Assembly (NCBI GenBank): GCA_017354895.1
Contig: CP071499.1
Coordinates: forward strand, 2,356,001-2,420,000
DNA: 64,000 bases
From: Podospora comata
Taxonomy: Eukaryota; Ascomycota; Sordariomycetes; Sordariales; Podosporaceae
Reading direction: 5' to 3'
Position 1 is the stretch's first letter. Each line of letters starts with the position of its first letter. The notes below the pieces were generated by a model. That model made no database searches and was not told the DNA's origin. It saw only the letters and a program-made list of their open reading frames with translations. The translations under genes were made by a program, and so were the position numbers. This document shows positions 32,963 to 44,153 of the stretch, piece by piece.

Positions 32963-35319
32963 TTACGTCGTGTTTCGTTTTTTGCCGCCACATAATCTGC
33001 TGATGAAGCCTCCGATGATGTCCACAAAGAGCAGCCGGAAAAAGGCCTGGATCCAGCTCACCCCATTGTGCTCAACGCCCGTCGTTCGGTTCGATACTGG
33101 ACTTGTAACCCTAGGAATCTCTTGTTCAACTTCGGGTGCTGGAGCGGCTCTCTTCTTGAGGCTGTTGGTGTTGTTGGCCGACTCAAGGGCCGTGGTATGC
33201 GATGATTCGGCAATCTCATCGTCGGTGGCTCTCTCTCCGACAGCCACAGGTGCAGGAGCAGCGGACCTATCGTCAGGGACCTGTGCTTCGGCTTCGTCGG
33301 CTACCTTGGAGGTGTTAGAGTGATCCTCAAGCGAAAGGCCGTTGGCTTTCGTAGGTGCAGCGTCGCCAGAGGCCTCGAGCGGCGGTGTGTCCCTGAACAG
33401 AATATCGCTGGCGGTCCTAGGGCTGATGCTATCCTTCAGGGAAACACCTTCGTCATCTTCTTCCGATCGGGGCTTCAAAGAGCTGGGCCTGGACTTCATT
33501 TCTGGGTTAGAAAATACAATAGGTGATGGGGTAGTTCCGTTTTCCTCGCTGGCGGGCTCTTCGGCTTCCGAAATGACTTGAAGGGAGGGCGACACCGGGA
33601 CGGAGGACGCAGAGCCATGGGAGGGCCTAGGTACCTCAAGATGCTGTGAACCTCGATGGGAAGTGGGGATTGACGAATCGCCAAGGATGTAGTCGGTGAT
33701 ATCTTGCGTTCCTTCCAGGGGAGAGTTGATGACAGGGGAAGGGGGGACGCCTTCAAAGGATGCCTGATCCTCGTTGAGACTCGTCTCCAGTTTACGTACT
33801 GTATCGATAATTTCCTCTCGGTTGGACGGGAAACGTTCCAGTGTGGGGTCATTCAAGTCGATCTGATCAGGGTCAATGTCCTCCATTGGTGACCTGTCGT
33901 CGCTGCTTTCACGTCGCTCGACAGAATCACCGGGCGTAGGGGGGCTGGGACACTCGTGAGGGAACAGCGGCGACTTGAGGGCAGGGAGCTCATCGCCTTG
34001 GCCGGCGCTTGGGGGACCGAGGAGGTTGTCGTCGTCGTCGTCGTCGATATGGGGCTCCGAGATGAGGATGGCCTGTTGGTGTCAGTACTGTGTGCATACG
34101 TATCAACTAGGATGTGGAAGATCATACATCAACCCGGTCCAAAACCTCCGCGGTATCCGCAACTTCTGCAGCGGTTTCCGCGGTTTTGGACATGGGAGTA
34201 GGTGCCCTCTCGAGCAAGCCGTCTCTTGGATTCTTTGCCGGAACTTCTTCGTGCAGAAGCGCGGCAGAATCAGCAACCTCGGCGGCAGTCTTCACAAAGT
34301 CTGGAGTGCCAGCACCAGACTGTGTCCGGATCTCCTGAGCCTTGATGGCTTCCAGTATGCTACCATTGGGCAACACAATGTTGGTAGTCGTGGAGTCCTT
34401 GACGCGAATCTTTGGGACGTCGCTCTCTTCAGACACCTCGGTCGATTCCTTGGGGTCTTCAGACTTTTCTGTTACCGCGGTCGGTTCCTTGGATGCTTCA
34501 GGCTGTTCAGAAGTCTCAGTTGCTTCATTTGGAGCCTGGGGCACCACCTCTGGCTGCTTTGGAGCTTCAACCTCCTTGGGCACATGAGTCTCCTCGACTG
34601 TCTCAGTAGGCTGCTTGGGAGCTTCATCCCCCTTGGCGGCCTCGACTGGCTGTTTGGGGGTTTGAGTCTCCTCAATTGACTGCATTGGAGCTTCAGCCTC
34701 CTTGGGTTCCTCCACCGGCTTCTTCGGGGCTGGGGTCTCTTCGACCACCTCAGTTGGCTTCAAAGGTTCAGCCTCTTCAGGTACCTTGACTGACTCCTGC
34801 GGGGCCTGGGTCTCTTCAACCACCTCAATTGGTTTGGAAGCCTCGGCCTCTTCAGGTTCTTCGGCTGACTCCTTTTGACCTTGAGACTTTTCGGGAAGCC
34901 CGGCTGGTTCATCGGAAGACTTTCCTTCGCCCACCACAGCCGGCTTCTTGTCCTCGATCGAATCAGGTTTCGATCTGTCTACGTTAGTATGAGTGACGAT
35001 ACTATTTTGTGTGCCCTTACTCTTTTGGTGGTTGAATCTCCAGCTCGTGATTGGTGTTGCCAGAAGAATCAGTAACGGTTGGCTGACCCGGTGCCAAATC
35101 CCACCAATCACCGTTTCCAATGCGGAATTTGTATTGGTGCTTGGATCCAATCTCACCAAGAACTTCTTTCGAAAAGACATGCTCGCCATTCTGGTCGGTG
35201 GTGTAGGACATCTCCTCGGGAGTCCATGGTGGGCTCGAGAAGGTGCCGGCCACATAGATGGGCGGCTGCGTGCCGGGCTTCTCGTATGTAACGACGACGG
35301 GAACCTTGTCCGACGGCAT
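32963..35319 (-). CDS. CBM48 (AMPK-type glycogen-binding) protein with C-terminal membrane-binding tail
   Basis: Three exons, 35319-35021, 34974-34128 and 34072-32963, give 751 residues. Residues 1-100 are one AMPK/CBM48 glycogen-binding domain: VVVTYEKPGTQPPIYVAGTFSSP, KHQYKFRIGNGDWWDLAPG and VTDSSGNTNHELEIQ, with the aromatic residues that contact glucan chains. Residues 105-350 are degenerate acidic repeats of the type VEETxAPKxPVExPKEAEAP. The rest is disordered and Ser/Pro/Glu-rich. The protein ends in an amphipathic-hydrophobic segment, SWIQAFFRLLFVDIIGGFI, then SRLCGGKKRNTT. There is no kinase or branching-enzyme domain. The layout (glucan binder, long tether, membrane-active tail) suggests it links glycogen or related glucan to a membrane. 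A GTATGA donor was preferred over a nearby GTTGAT at the second junction. Confidence 0.85.
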
Positions 35320-36904
35320 GGCGGGCGGGCGGGCGGTTGACGGGTGGATGTGATGGGTAGCCGGCAGGGAATTCGGATCAGGGACGAGATGACGGCGTCA
35401 TCGAAGTACCACGGGTGATGAGGTGGTTCTGGGGATGCTGATGCTGGTTGATGATACCGAGCAGAAGAAGAGTAAACTGCTGGTGGTTGAGTTGACAACA
35501 GGTAATGGAGAGAAAAGGTAGGTAAAGGGGTAAAAGAGGTAAGTAAAGGTAAGGTAGCGAGGTCGAGAATACGCCGCACCCAATTGTTTCAGGGCGAGTT
35601 CCCCTTCCAAGTTCCCATCACGCCACTGGCTCTGCGAGGGGTGTGGGACTTAATCAAGGCCGGCAGGAATCGCGCGGGGCAGAGTTGCACGGCAGAAGAG
35701 GCTAGAAGGAGCAATGCACCAAGCTACTGTCTTCACCGTCACTCTGAAAGATAAGGAAAGGGAGGGGGGGGATGGAAGACCTACAACGATAGCGATGATA
35801 GCTCTGTCCCACCCACCGCAGGAAATCAAAGCGGTCTGAAGACTGAACACGGGCAGGCAATTCCAAAAAAAAAATGTCGAGTCTCAAAATTTTATTTCGG
35901 CCTCACCGAACTCGGGGGGCTGGACAAAGAAATGGACTCATAGTGCCAGCAAACACCAGCAGCTGAATTCCAAGCTGGTGTGGTTTCTCCTCCCCAAGCT
36001 CCTCCAAGCTGCTGCACGTCGACCCAAACGGCCAGGATATCCCAGCCTGAGCGGGCATGTTTTTGGGCGGCACGAAGTAATGATAACGATGTGAGGTACA
36101 GCAGTGGTCAGCAAGCTCCTCCAGCTGTTACTGAAATGCCCGTTAACTGGTGCTTGAACGGCCCATTAGCTCTGGAGCTAGCAGCTAGCGTCGATCCCCC
36201 GCCCAGTCCGCCAAGAACCGACAAGGCCTTTCAGTGCGTCATCGACAGCGGTGACAGGCCGGGCGCTGCTTGGCGGTAACCTTGGGCAAAAACCTCGACA
36301 AAACAATTACTGCCATCTCCCACCGCCTTATTTTCAGGTGCAACTGCAGGGTTCCATCTCAGCAGCCCCTCACGACGACTCTTCCCCAAAGCTCCAGTTA
36401 TATAAACAAAATCCCATTTTTGACGTCGTCTTGGTTGTGGTCCTCGCTATCTTCTTGCATTAGTTCAGGCATTCATCAGGAAACTGGCCAGGTAGATATT
36501 TTGAAGACTGCTCTTCACCTGCTCTCTCTTCTTTTTTCATTGCGAAACATTGTCGCAAAACCACGCGAGATCTTCGACGGGACTCTTGGCATCAAATACA
36601 ACAAATACCCCCTGTACCCTTGTTGACGACCGCTTCCCGACTGCTGTCTTGTCTCGGAAATATTCCAGAAATCAATTTTGGAGGAAGTGAATACACTTTG
36701 CATATCGACGCCTCCGACCCTCTTTTTCCTGTATCTCTCGGCAGGCTAGGCATCTTAAGAGCGCAAAAAAAAAGAAGGACCTGATTAGGCACCGTTAGGC
36801 TTCCTGCAATTCAACGTCCCCCGTCGCCGTTGTCACCGCCCGCTCCAACACACCTCGCATCCGAAGCAGACCACGTCAAACCCACCACTTGCAACGTTCC
36901 GACA
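35320..36904. other. 1.6-kb divergent promoter of the CBM48 and IWR1 genes
   Basis: No gene seen. The CBM48 side begins with a GCGGGCGGGCGGGCGG-like tract (35326-35337). The middle contains two copies of CAAGCTCCTCCA(A)GCTG at 35995-36013 and 36112-36127, an imperfect AGCTAGCAGCTAGC cluster at 36167-36190 and several PvuII-like CAGCTG sites. The IWR1 side is pyrimidine-rich. Confidence 0.4.
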
Positions 36905-38358
36905 ATGGCGGCACTACCCCCCGATACGATCCAGGTGAAGCGCAAACGTGGCATCGATGATGCCCCTGTCGACTTTCTCCGTGTGTGCCTCTAAACCTCG
37001 TCTATCCATGCGACCATCGCTGTACTGACCAACTGTGTATCGCAGGGGTTGATAGGAGCAAGCGGTATCGCATCATCTCTGAGGAGGTCGGCTGGGTCTA
37101 TCAGCGCAAGCAGGTTGCGTCCGAGCAGGAAAAGAAGCCAAAGCATGACGCCAGCCTTGGAGTTCCTACCATAGTGCCTACCCAGGAAGGCGATGAGAAG
37201 CGCCTAAATCGCCCCAAGAAAACCCCCAGGGCCCCGAGCACCAATGCCTCCACGACGCTTGAGCCCGTGCCTGCGTTGGCGCCCGCAAGAGTGCTGGCGC
37301 CGGAGGCATCCGATTCGAGCGACCAGACAGTTAACCTGCGTAAATTCCACTTGTCGAGGCCCAACTCGTCACAACCATCTGCTGGCGTGACCAAGAAGCG
37401 CGGTGCCACTGCCGTCTTTGTTGAGAGAGGCCCAAAGAGACAAAAGTCCGCAATTCTGACCCCCCAGGTTGTGAAGGAGATTCTCGACCATTCCAACACA
37501 ACACAATCCTCAACCAGTTCTTCGCCTGCCAAGGATTTACCTTCATCCTCACAGGAAGCGGAAAAGAAGCCCGTTGTCTACAAGCGACCAGGAACCAAAC
37601 CTAGGAACAAGACATCAGCATCCGAATCGGGAACAACCTCGAAGCCCTCTGTACCCCCCTCCATGCACAATCGAAGAGCCGACATGGACGAGCTCTCCAG
37701 GGTTATGGATACCTGGACACTGGGTGAAATCAGCAAGAATCTAGACCGGGTGGAGCAACTCAATGCCAAATCGAAGTCCAGCCCAGCCAAGTCCCGGTTC
37801 CAACCAAAGGCACCCAAGCTCCGCTATCATGAGCGGCATCCGACAGAGAACGTGGCCCAACAGCAACGCGCTAAGGACCAAGCGGCCCCGGCTGCAGCTG
37901 CATCAACCTCTGCTATGGACATCGACATGATTGACACCTCGGACGACGATGATTATGTGATTGAGACATACGAGCGTGTCCCCGCTGAGCGGCTGCGGGA
38001 CCAGGTGGTACCAGCCCACCGGATCGGGTTGCTTGTTTTTGACAATGAGCCCGATGTCGCCGACTTCTTCTACGGCAATGATGATGAAACCGATGATGAA
38101 TTCCCTGAAGATGAGGATGACGAGAACGGTGAGCAGCTTGCGAAGCCCTCAGCAAAATGTACCGCAAACGCTAACAGCTCTGCAGCGGAGAACTACTATG
38201 CCCATGAATATCCCGACGAGGAGCTCGAGTGGAGCGATGAGTTTGATCACAACGCTTATCACTATGCAGCCCAGAATTTCTCAGAGAACGAGGAGTGGGA
38301 CGACCGTGACTTTGCGGATGAAGCCTGGGATGCCGGCGACACAGTCAAGAACTTTTGA
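36905..38358 (+). CDS. IWR1: IWR1, RNA polymerase II nuclear import factor
   Basis: Three exons, 36905-36980, 37046-38128 and 38186-38358, give 443 residues. The N-terminus holds the conserved VKRKRGIDDAPVDFLR segment, then RVDRSKRYRIISEEVGWVYQRK. The middle is disordered. The signature Iwr1 motif is at the end: AENYYAHEYPDEELEWSDEFD followed by NAYHY. Iwr1 binds assembled RNA polymerase II between Rpb1 and Rpb2 and carries it into the nucleus with importin alpha through a bipartite basic signal near the N-terminus. The second intron (38129-38185, 57 bases) is stop-free and a multiple of three; removing it joins DDEN directly to the AENYY motif, and it has a GCTAAC branch point. Confidence 0.93.
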
Positions 38359-38622
38359 AGGGGCAACAAGCAGCGTTGATCTTATGAGCGGTGGTCTCCA
38401 GAGTTCGATGGGGAAAGCATTTTATACCAGTTATACAGAGGAAATGATACCCTGGGCATGTCCCGCGTTTAGTGTAGTTATTTACATGTTTTCTATGTCC
38501 ACCAGTCTTTGTTGTGTTGTGTAGTTGGTCAGGGCAGTGTGGTAAGAGGACTTGCGAGGCATCTGTTTGAGAATAGTTAGCTAGAAGGGAGATTTCCAGA
38601 GGAAACCTCCAGCAAATACTAC

Positions 38623-38717
38623 GGGTGCATGGTCTAGTGGTATGATTTTCGCTTCGCATCCTTTCAAAAGGCGCGATTATATTGTGAACGGTCCCCGGTT
38701 CAATCCCGGGTGCATCC
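38623..38717 (+). tRNA. tRNA-Ala(CGC) with a 24-base intron
   Basis: The cloverleaf folds well: acceptor GGGTGCA/TGCATCC including the G3-U70 wobble pair that identifies alanine tRNAs, D arm GTC..GAT with TAGTGGTA loop, anticodon stem TTCGC/GTGAA, loop TTCGCA-T with anticodon CGC (38655-38657), T arm CCCGG-TTCAATC-CCGGG, and A as discriminator base. A 24-base intron (38659-38682) sits one base 3' of the anticodon, the canonical place. The B box is GGTTCAATCC. A T-rich run (TTTCTTTT, about 38721) can end Pol III transcription. Confidence 0.93.
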
Positions 38718-38737
38718 AAATTTCTTTTGTCCAACTT

Positions 38738-38756
38738 TAGTGTCAAGTTGACACTA
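38738..38756. repeat. Perfect 9-bp inverted repeat TAGTGTCAA-g-TTGACACTA
   Basis: A 19-base palindrome with a single central base, 21 bases after the tRNA. A hairpin with a one-base loop is unlikely in RNA, so a dimeric protein site or chance are the options. Confidence 0.6.
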
Positions 38757-39713
38757 TTTTGGCTTTGTCTTTTTGGGGCTTGGTTTCGTTTGGTCACTAA
38801 GCCACCGGCCTCCAACAGAAAACAATAGCACTTTGTGTGTTAATCCGCCAAGTCCGTTCTTTTAGGACGTGAGACATACAACTTCCAATTTCTCGGGCCC
38901 GTCGGAGAAGTCTTCACCACTTGGCCACTCTCATGCTTTTTTGGCGGTTCAAACACTAGTTCATGAGCCTCAAGCAACCTCACCTGTTTATTCCGTCGAA
39001 ACCCGAGGTTTCCATCGCATAACAATGACCTTCGTTCCTGCCAAAGATAACACATCTCGCCAGGCTGCGTCATAGATATATCATGGGAAGGTACAAGGCT
39101 CTGTGTGGTGGAAGGAATATCCTGTAACCGCAAGTCTTCGGCGCCGTCCACCGGAGCAGCTATCATTATGGCACATAAATCACTTCCACATCATGAGTTT
39201 TCCGCACGTCTTTCGGGAGAAATCGTCTGTTACATCCTCGCGTCAGCCCAGAGTGACCCGCTACCACCTCGTCTCAACGGTAGTGTCGATTGACCATAAG
39301 CCCAGAATCCTCAAGTGGCGTTCCTCCGGCCAAGAGGCGTGTAGCTACACTGACTTATTATCGTGTTCCTCACCGCGGAGATAAAGTAGTCCGGGACCCA
39401 GCCCTGACGGACAGGTATGTGGCTTCACAGTTCCCTGGACCCCTATAACACTAAGACCTTTTTTTCCCAGCCGTCGTGTTGTCTCTGCCCGTTCGATAAT
39501 ATCTCGACTTTAAACTTTGGCGTGCCCGAGTCGAGATAGCCGGACCACACAGGGCAGCTGGTACTCTCTTAAGCTTGGTGTTGCCCCGGTCTCTTGGTAG
39601 CCTGGACTGGTCATGTCGATCGATTTCTGCTTTTTGAGGTCTCTCACAAAGATCGACAACGGTGTTTTCCCATCCTAAACTTGAACGACGACCACGCCGA
39701 CAACGCCGCCGCG
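38757..39713. other. Intergenic region between the tRNA and the metallophosphatase gene
   Basis: About 950 bases. An ATG-started frame of 108 codons on the minus strand (39166-38840) is the only longer one; it has a plausible composition but no recognised motif and no supporting splice or promoter context. The last 300 bases before 39714 should be the promoter and leader of the next gene. Confidence 0.4.
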
Positions 39714-42281
39714 ATGAAGCTGTCCCGTGTTGGGGCCAGGCTGTTAGCTGCTGCCACGATGCTCGTCCCGATGGTGGTGTTGGCTTGCGACGGTTGCTTC
39801 GGTCCCATTGAGGAGCATGCTTCGAAGCATGTGCGTGTCGTGAAACGCATGCAACCTGGGGCGCTGGATGCGAGCTATGGTCCTACAAGGCCGTTGCAAT
39901 GGGGGCAGTTGAATGTGTTGCATACAGTCAGTTGAGCTTCCCCTTCTATTTTCGCCGATACATAACACTTCTTACCGCAGTGACAACAAAGGATACTGTA
40001 TGGGTCTCTGCTCACATGTTAAAACCAGTCCGATACCCACGGATGGCTATCCGGCCACATCAAGGAGGCGAATTATGGCGCAGACTGGGGCGACTATGTC
40101 TCGTTTGTGGCAAGCATGAAAAGGAAGGCCGAAGACCTCAAGGTGGACCTACTTCTTGTAGACTCTGGAGATCTTCATGATGGCACTGGCTTGAGTGACT
40201 CTACTACACCAAATGGAGAGATATCGAATGAGATCTTTGTCCAGCAGACCGGATATGATTTGCTGACTCTTGGTGCGTTCCTCATTTCCATTCATTCCCA
40301 AATTTTCTCATCAGTTCATACTTACATCTGTGACTGAAGGTAACCATGAGTTGTATGCCTCCGAAGTGGCCTACCAGACATTCAACAATTTTAGCAGGGC
40401 CTGGGGTGACAAGTACTTGACTTCCAATGTAGAAATCATGAACCCTGACACTCAGGAGTGGGAGCACATTGGAAAGACGCACAAGTACTTTACTACAAAA
40501 CATGGTATGTCGCTTCCCCCATTTTCGGCTGTATAGGCGTAACTGATAGTCTTTCTCAGGCCTTCGCATCATGGCTTTCGGTGTTCTCTTTGACTTCACT
40601 GGTACGTGTCAGCCTTCACATCCGGAACGAGCATATCTAACCTGAGCAGCCAATACAAATGCCTCACGAATCACCAAGGCGGCGGATATGATCAAACAGG
40701 ACTGGTTCCAGCAAGCGGTTCATCATCCCAAACCTATTGATGTCTTCCTTGTTCTTGGCCACAACTCAGCACGTCCTGGACGCCAGGCCAGTACCCTGAA
40801 GACTGTCTACTCTGCCATTCGGGAGGCCCACCCTGACACTCCGATTCAGATATTTGGTACGTATTGTCTGTTCGCATAGAGTGAGAGAAACCAACGTATC
40901 ACAGGTGGGCATAGTCACATGCGGGACTTTGTTGTCTATGACCAAAGCTCTACCGCTTCTGAATCTGGTCGATACTGCGAATCTCTTGGTTGGTTTTCCA
41001 TGTCGGGCTTCAACTCTTCCAACAGCGGTTTTACTGGCCCTCTCAACCCCAAAGGCGTCCCCAACCCCAACCGAACGGCCGTTGTCGCCAACCCAGTGAA
41101 CCCTACCCCCATCGACAAGAGGAGTAAGCTAAAAACCTCTCCCTTCCTCTACTCCCGTCGGTATCTCGACTGGAACCGTCTTACCTTTGACTATCACGCC
41201 CCCGGCTCGCAGTTCCTCCACAACGACATTCTCTCCCGCCCCAACTTCATCTCCTCCTCCTCTAGCTCATCTAACAGTTCATCCCAGCTGAAACAACTCG
41301 GTGCTCAAATCTCGTCTAGTATCACATCCTACCGCCATCAATTGGGCTTGGGAAAGGTATATGGGTGCACGCCACAGACGTTTTGGGTGACCGGGGCGCC
41401 GTTCATGGCGCCGAACTCGATGTACACCTTTTTGGCGGACGCAATGGCCCATCAGATTGTGAACCCAAAGAGGGCAAAGGTGCCGAGGGTTCATATCAGC
41501 AATACGGGAATGGCGAGATTTGACTTGCACAAGGGACCGTTCACGATGGATGATAGTTATATCACTTCGCCGTTTCCCAGCTTGGTGGTGTATATTCCCG
41601 AGGTGCCATGGGAAATGGCGAGGGGGGTGCTGGAGCGGATGAATAAGAAGGGCGCAGGGCAGGGGAGGAGGGTTGAGTATAATACCACGTCTGTCGGTGA
41701 CCCCAAGGGAAAGAGAGAATTTGGGGTCTGGCAAGGAGAGGAGTGTGTCAACCCACCGATTGAACAGTTTGGGGCTATGGGGAAGAGAAAGGTCTTGGGG
41801 AAGAGGGAAGAAATTATGGGGGTGCCGGTGGGTAATGGTGGTGGGGGGAGGCAAGAGGTGTTGGAGGTGGGGTATACGACTGAGGATGACTTTGGGGTGG
41901 ACGGGGATGATACGATTCATGCGAGAATCGCCAACTATGAGATTCCGGCCTATTTTGGGACTACCGCTGGGTTTTCGGAGTGGAAGAAGGGGGGGAGGAA
42001 GGGACGGAGGCAGGAGCCAAGGGTGGTGGATTTGGTTTTTAATGATTTGTAAGTTTTCCTTCCCTGGGAAATGAATGTGTGGATATGGGCCGACAATGGA
42101 CAGTATCAACGATGATATACTTGCCGCACTTGGGGGGAACTACACGGCGGACGACATCAAGTTTTACATGGAGCCATCAAACTACACGCTGAGAGACTTC
42201 TTGGTGCCATATGTGGAACAAAACTGGCAGGCGGGGATGCCGATGTGTGAGATTTCAGGGAGAAGGCCTCACGTTGGGTGA
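39714..42281 (+). CDS. Secreted 5'-nucleotidase-like calcineurin-fold metallophosphatase
   Basis: Seven exons, 39714-39926, 40029-40272, 40340-40504, 40560-40601, 40650-40856, 40905-42048 and 42104-42281, give 730 residues, all in phase. A signal peptide opens the protein (MKLSRVGARLLAAATMLVPMVVLA, then CDGC). Metal-binding motifs are complete: LHTSDTHGWLSGH, VDSGDLHDGTG, GNHELY, VLGHNS and FGGHSHMRD. The C-terminal half resembles the 5'-nucleotidase C-terminal region (RVHISNTGMARFDLHKGPFTMDD, SPFPSLVVYI) that holds the nucleotide-binding residues. The expected activity is release of phosphate from nucleotides or other esters outside the cell or in the vacuole. Ser runs (about residue 415) and potential N-glycosylation sites (NxS/T) suit a secreted enzyme. 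The stretch of very short exons 4 and 5 is unusual for the window. Confidence 0.92.
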
Positions 42282-42539
42282 ACGGGGGGGGCAAAGTTCT
42301 ATTAAGTTTTTGTGTTCTTCTTTTTATTTTTTGGGTGGCGTTGATGGGAGTAAAAAAGTAGGTACAGAAAAGCTGTGCGAGATATGACTTTGAGTTGTGT
42401 TAATTTACGGATGGGAAAATCGAAGGAGGACGGCGATCCAGGTGATTATAGACAAGAGTTTTTCGAACGAAATTTTAGAGCATTGACTTGGACTGTGATG
42501 TGGTGGGGAAATACAATAATGTTTAATGATCATTTGAAC

Positions 42540-43210
42540 AATGAATTCACGGATTTTATCATGTCATGTGTCTTTGATGACCTAGAGGGCCTATCCCTAG
42601 CCAGTTCAAAAGCCTTGTTTTATCGGATATTGGTCATTTCTATCAGCATGGTGAAGAGACCTTGGCAACAATCCATCAATGATTTGCCTCCGGACCTTGG
42701 TTTTCATCCTCATACAAGTCTGCTACATTCCCTCGGCCATGTCTTGTGTGTCTTCTGACACGGTATCAGACCAGGACTTCTGCCTTGCATCTCGATAAAT
42801 ATGTAGCACTTCATCTCTTCGCGGTGGGATTCTGGTACTGTGGTTGAGATGGAGTCTGCGGTTGTCGACCTTGTCTATCGGATGTGTGTTGGGAATCGCA
42901 GGGTTTTCCTAACATGAAGCTCGGGGTTAGTTAGGTTTTGTTTGTGGTATAGGTAGATAGTCTTCGGGCTGTTTGAGTGTGGAGGGGATTATGCTAGGTA
43001 GAAGAAGGATACACAGGTAGTTATTTGCAAGCTTTGAATGGTGTCCGTTTTATTATTCGTCTTATTCTTTTCTCTTGTTTTGGGGAGTGTCTATTTTTCT
43101 ATACATAGTGTTGCTTTTTTCCTTCGCGAGGGTGGGAGGTTGTCTTTCTATGAGTGTTTTTGTGTTCAGAAGCCGTAAGTGGTATTTATGTTTATGTTTG
43201 ACCTTGGCTA
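42540..43210 (+). repeat. Diverged, internally deleted copy of the orphan gene's 3' part (copy 2)
   Basis: The start matches 25620-25710 (CTATCCCTAG...CCTTGTTTTATCGGA versus CCATCCCTAG...CCTTGTTTTATCGGA, encoding LFYR), and from about 42700 it matches 26870-27430. About 1.1 kb present in the first copy between these parts is missing here. The copy has the same orientation as the first, 17 kb away. It has a 127-codon open frame (42375-42758) that is probably a remnant. Confidence 0.6.
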
Positions 43211-44140
43211 CTGCATCAGGGATGGTGATCCTCGGCAAGGCTCGAAGTGAGATGAAGAAACATCAGAGCTTGATATCTGGATAATTTTACTGTAAGTTCT
43301 ATGTGACTATACCCGTACTCTGATAACGGATAATGTTCAACTGTGGAAGCTCATCATGTATATAAAGATCTTCCACTCACTTTAGGCAGGTGCCTGCCGA
43401 GTGTTAAACAGTGGAAGGTGCACCCAATGTCCATCTAATCTGTATGTTGCCTGCCTGCCCAGGTACAATGAGAATTTCGACTGAGGCAGTTGCGATGTAG
43501 CTAGGCTGGGAAGGAACAGGACAGGGGCTGCCTTCCATCTCTGGCTGAGTAAAGGCGATGGTCAGGCTGCCAGTCTGGATGGACGCTTCCTCTCTTGCCG
43601 GTGTGCCCCCGCATGACTTTTTCTTTCCCAAGCATCTTCACCATCAATGTACGATCCCTGCCACCGAGCAATACACCATCAAGCGGCCTATTTACTGACA
43701 GTATAACAGAAATTTTACTTCCAACCACGTCTCTAAACTGAAGCGGAAGCGGGCGTTTCATCTGAGGCAGTCGCCGACAAGCAGAGAACCAGTTTTCCAA
43801 TTTCCCCAGCACAAGAGCATATCACTTGTTCCTTATCCCGACGCATGGCTGGTCGAATCAACAAAACAGACTGTCCAGACGATCTGCTGCCGTCGAACCG
43901 CCATCGTCATCTTCAATGTGTTGATCTGTTCATGTCCTTGGATCAACAACTTGCTCCCCATATGTTCATCCCAACTTTTTACAACACTCCAACTCCATGA
44001 GCATCGAAACATGTGAACGGCGTGGCGAGTCGGGCTATCCAAACTGTCATCTAGCTGGCAATGCAGGTCTCGGCGACCGGCAAACGGAAAGTGTCGGACA
44101 TCTGAAAGGGTGACACTGAGCGCTCGACGGTAAGGCGTGT

Positions 44141-44153
44141 ATGTACAGTACAT
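44141..44153. repeat. Palindrome ATGTACaGTACAT
   Basis: A 13-base perfect inverted repeat around a central A, one of several TACAGTA/TACTGTA elements in the gene-sparse part of the window. Confidence 0.6.

Noticed and set aside
38840-39166. 108-codon ATG-started minus-strand frame near the tRNA
   Set aside because: Composition is plausible but there is no motif, no homologue recalled and no promoter or intron evidence.
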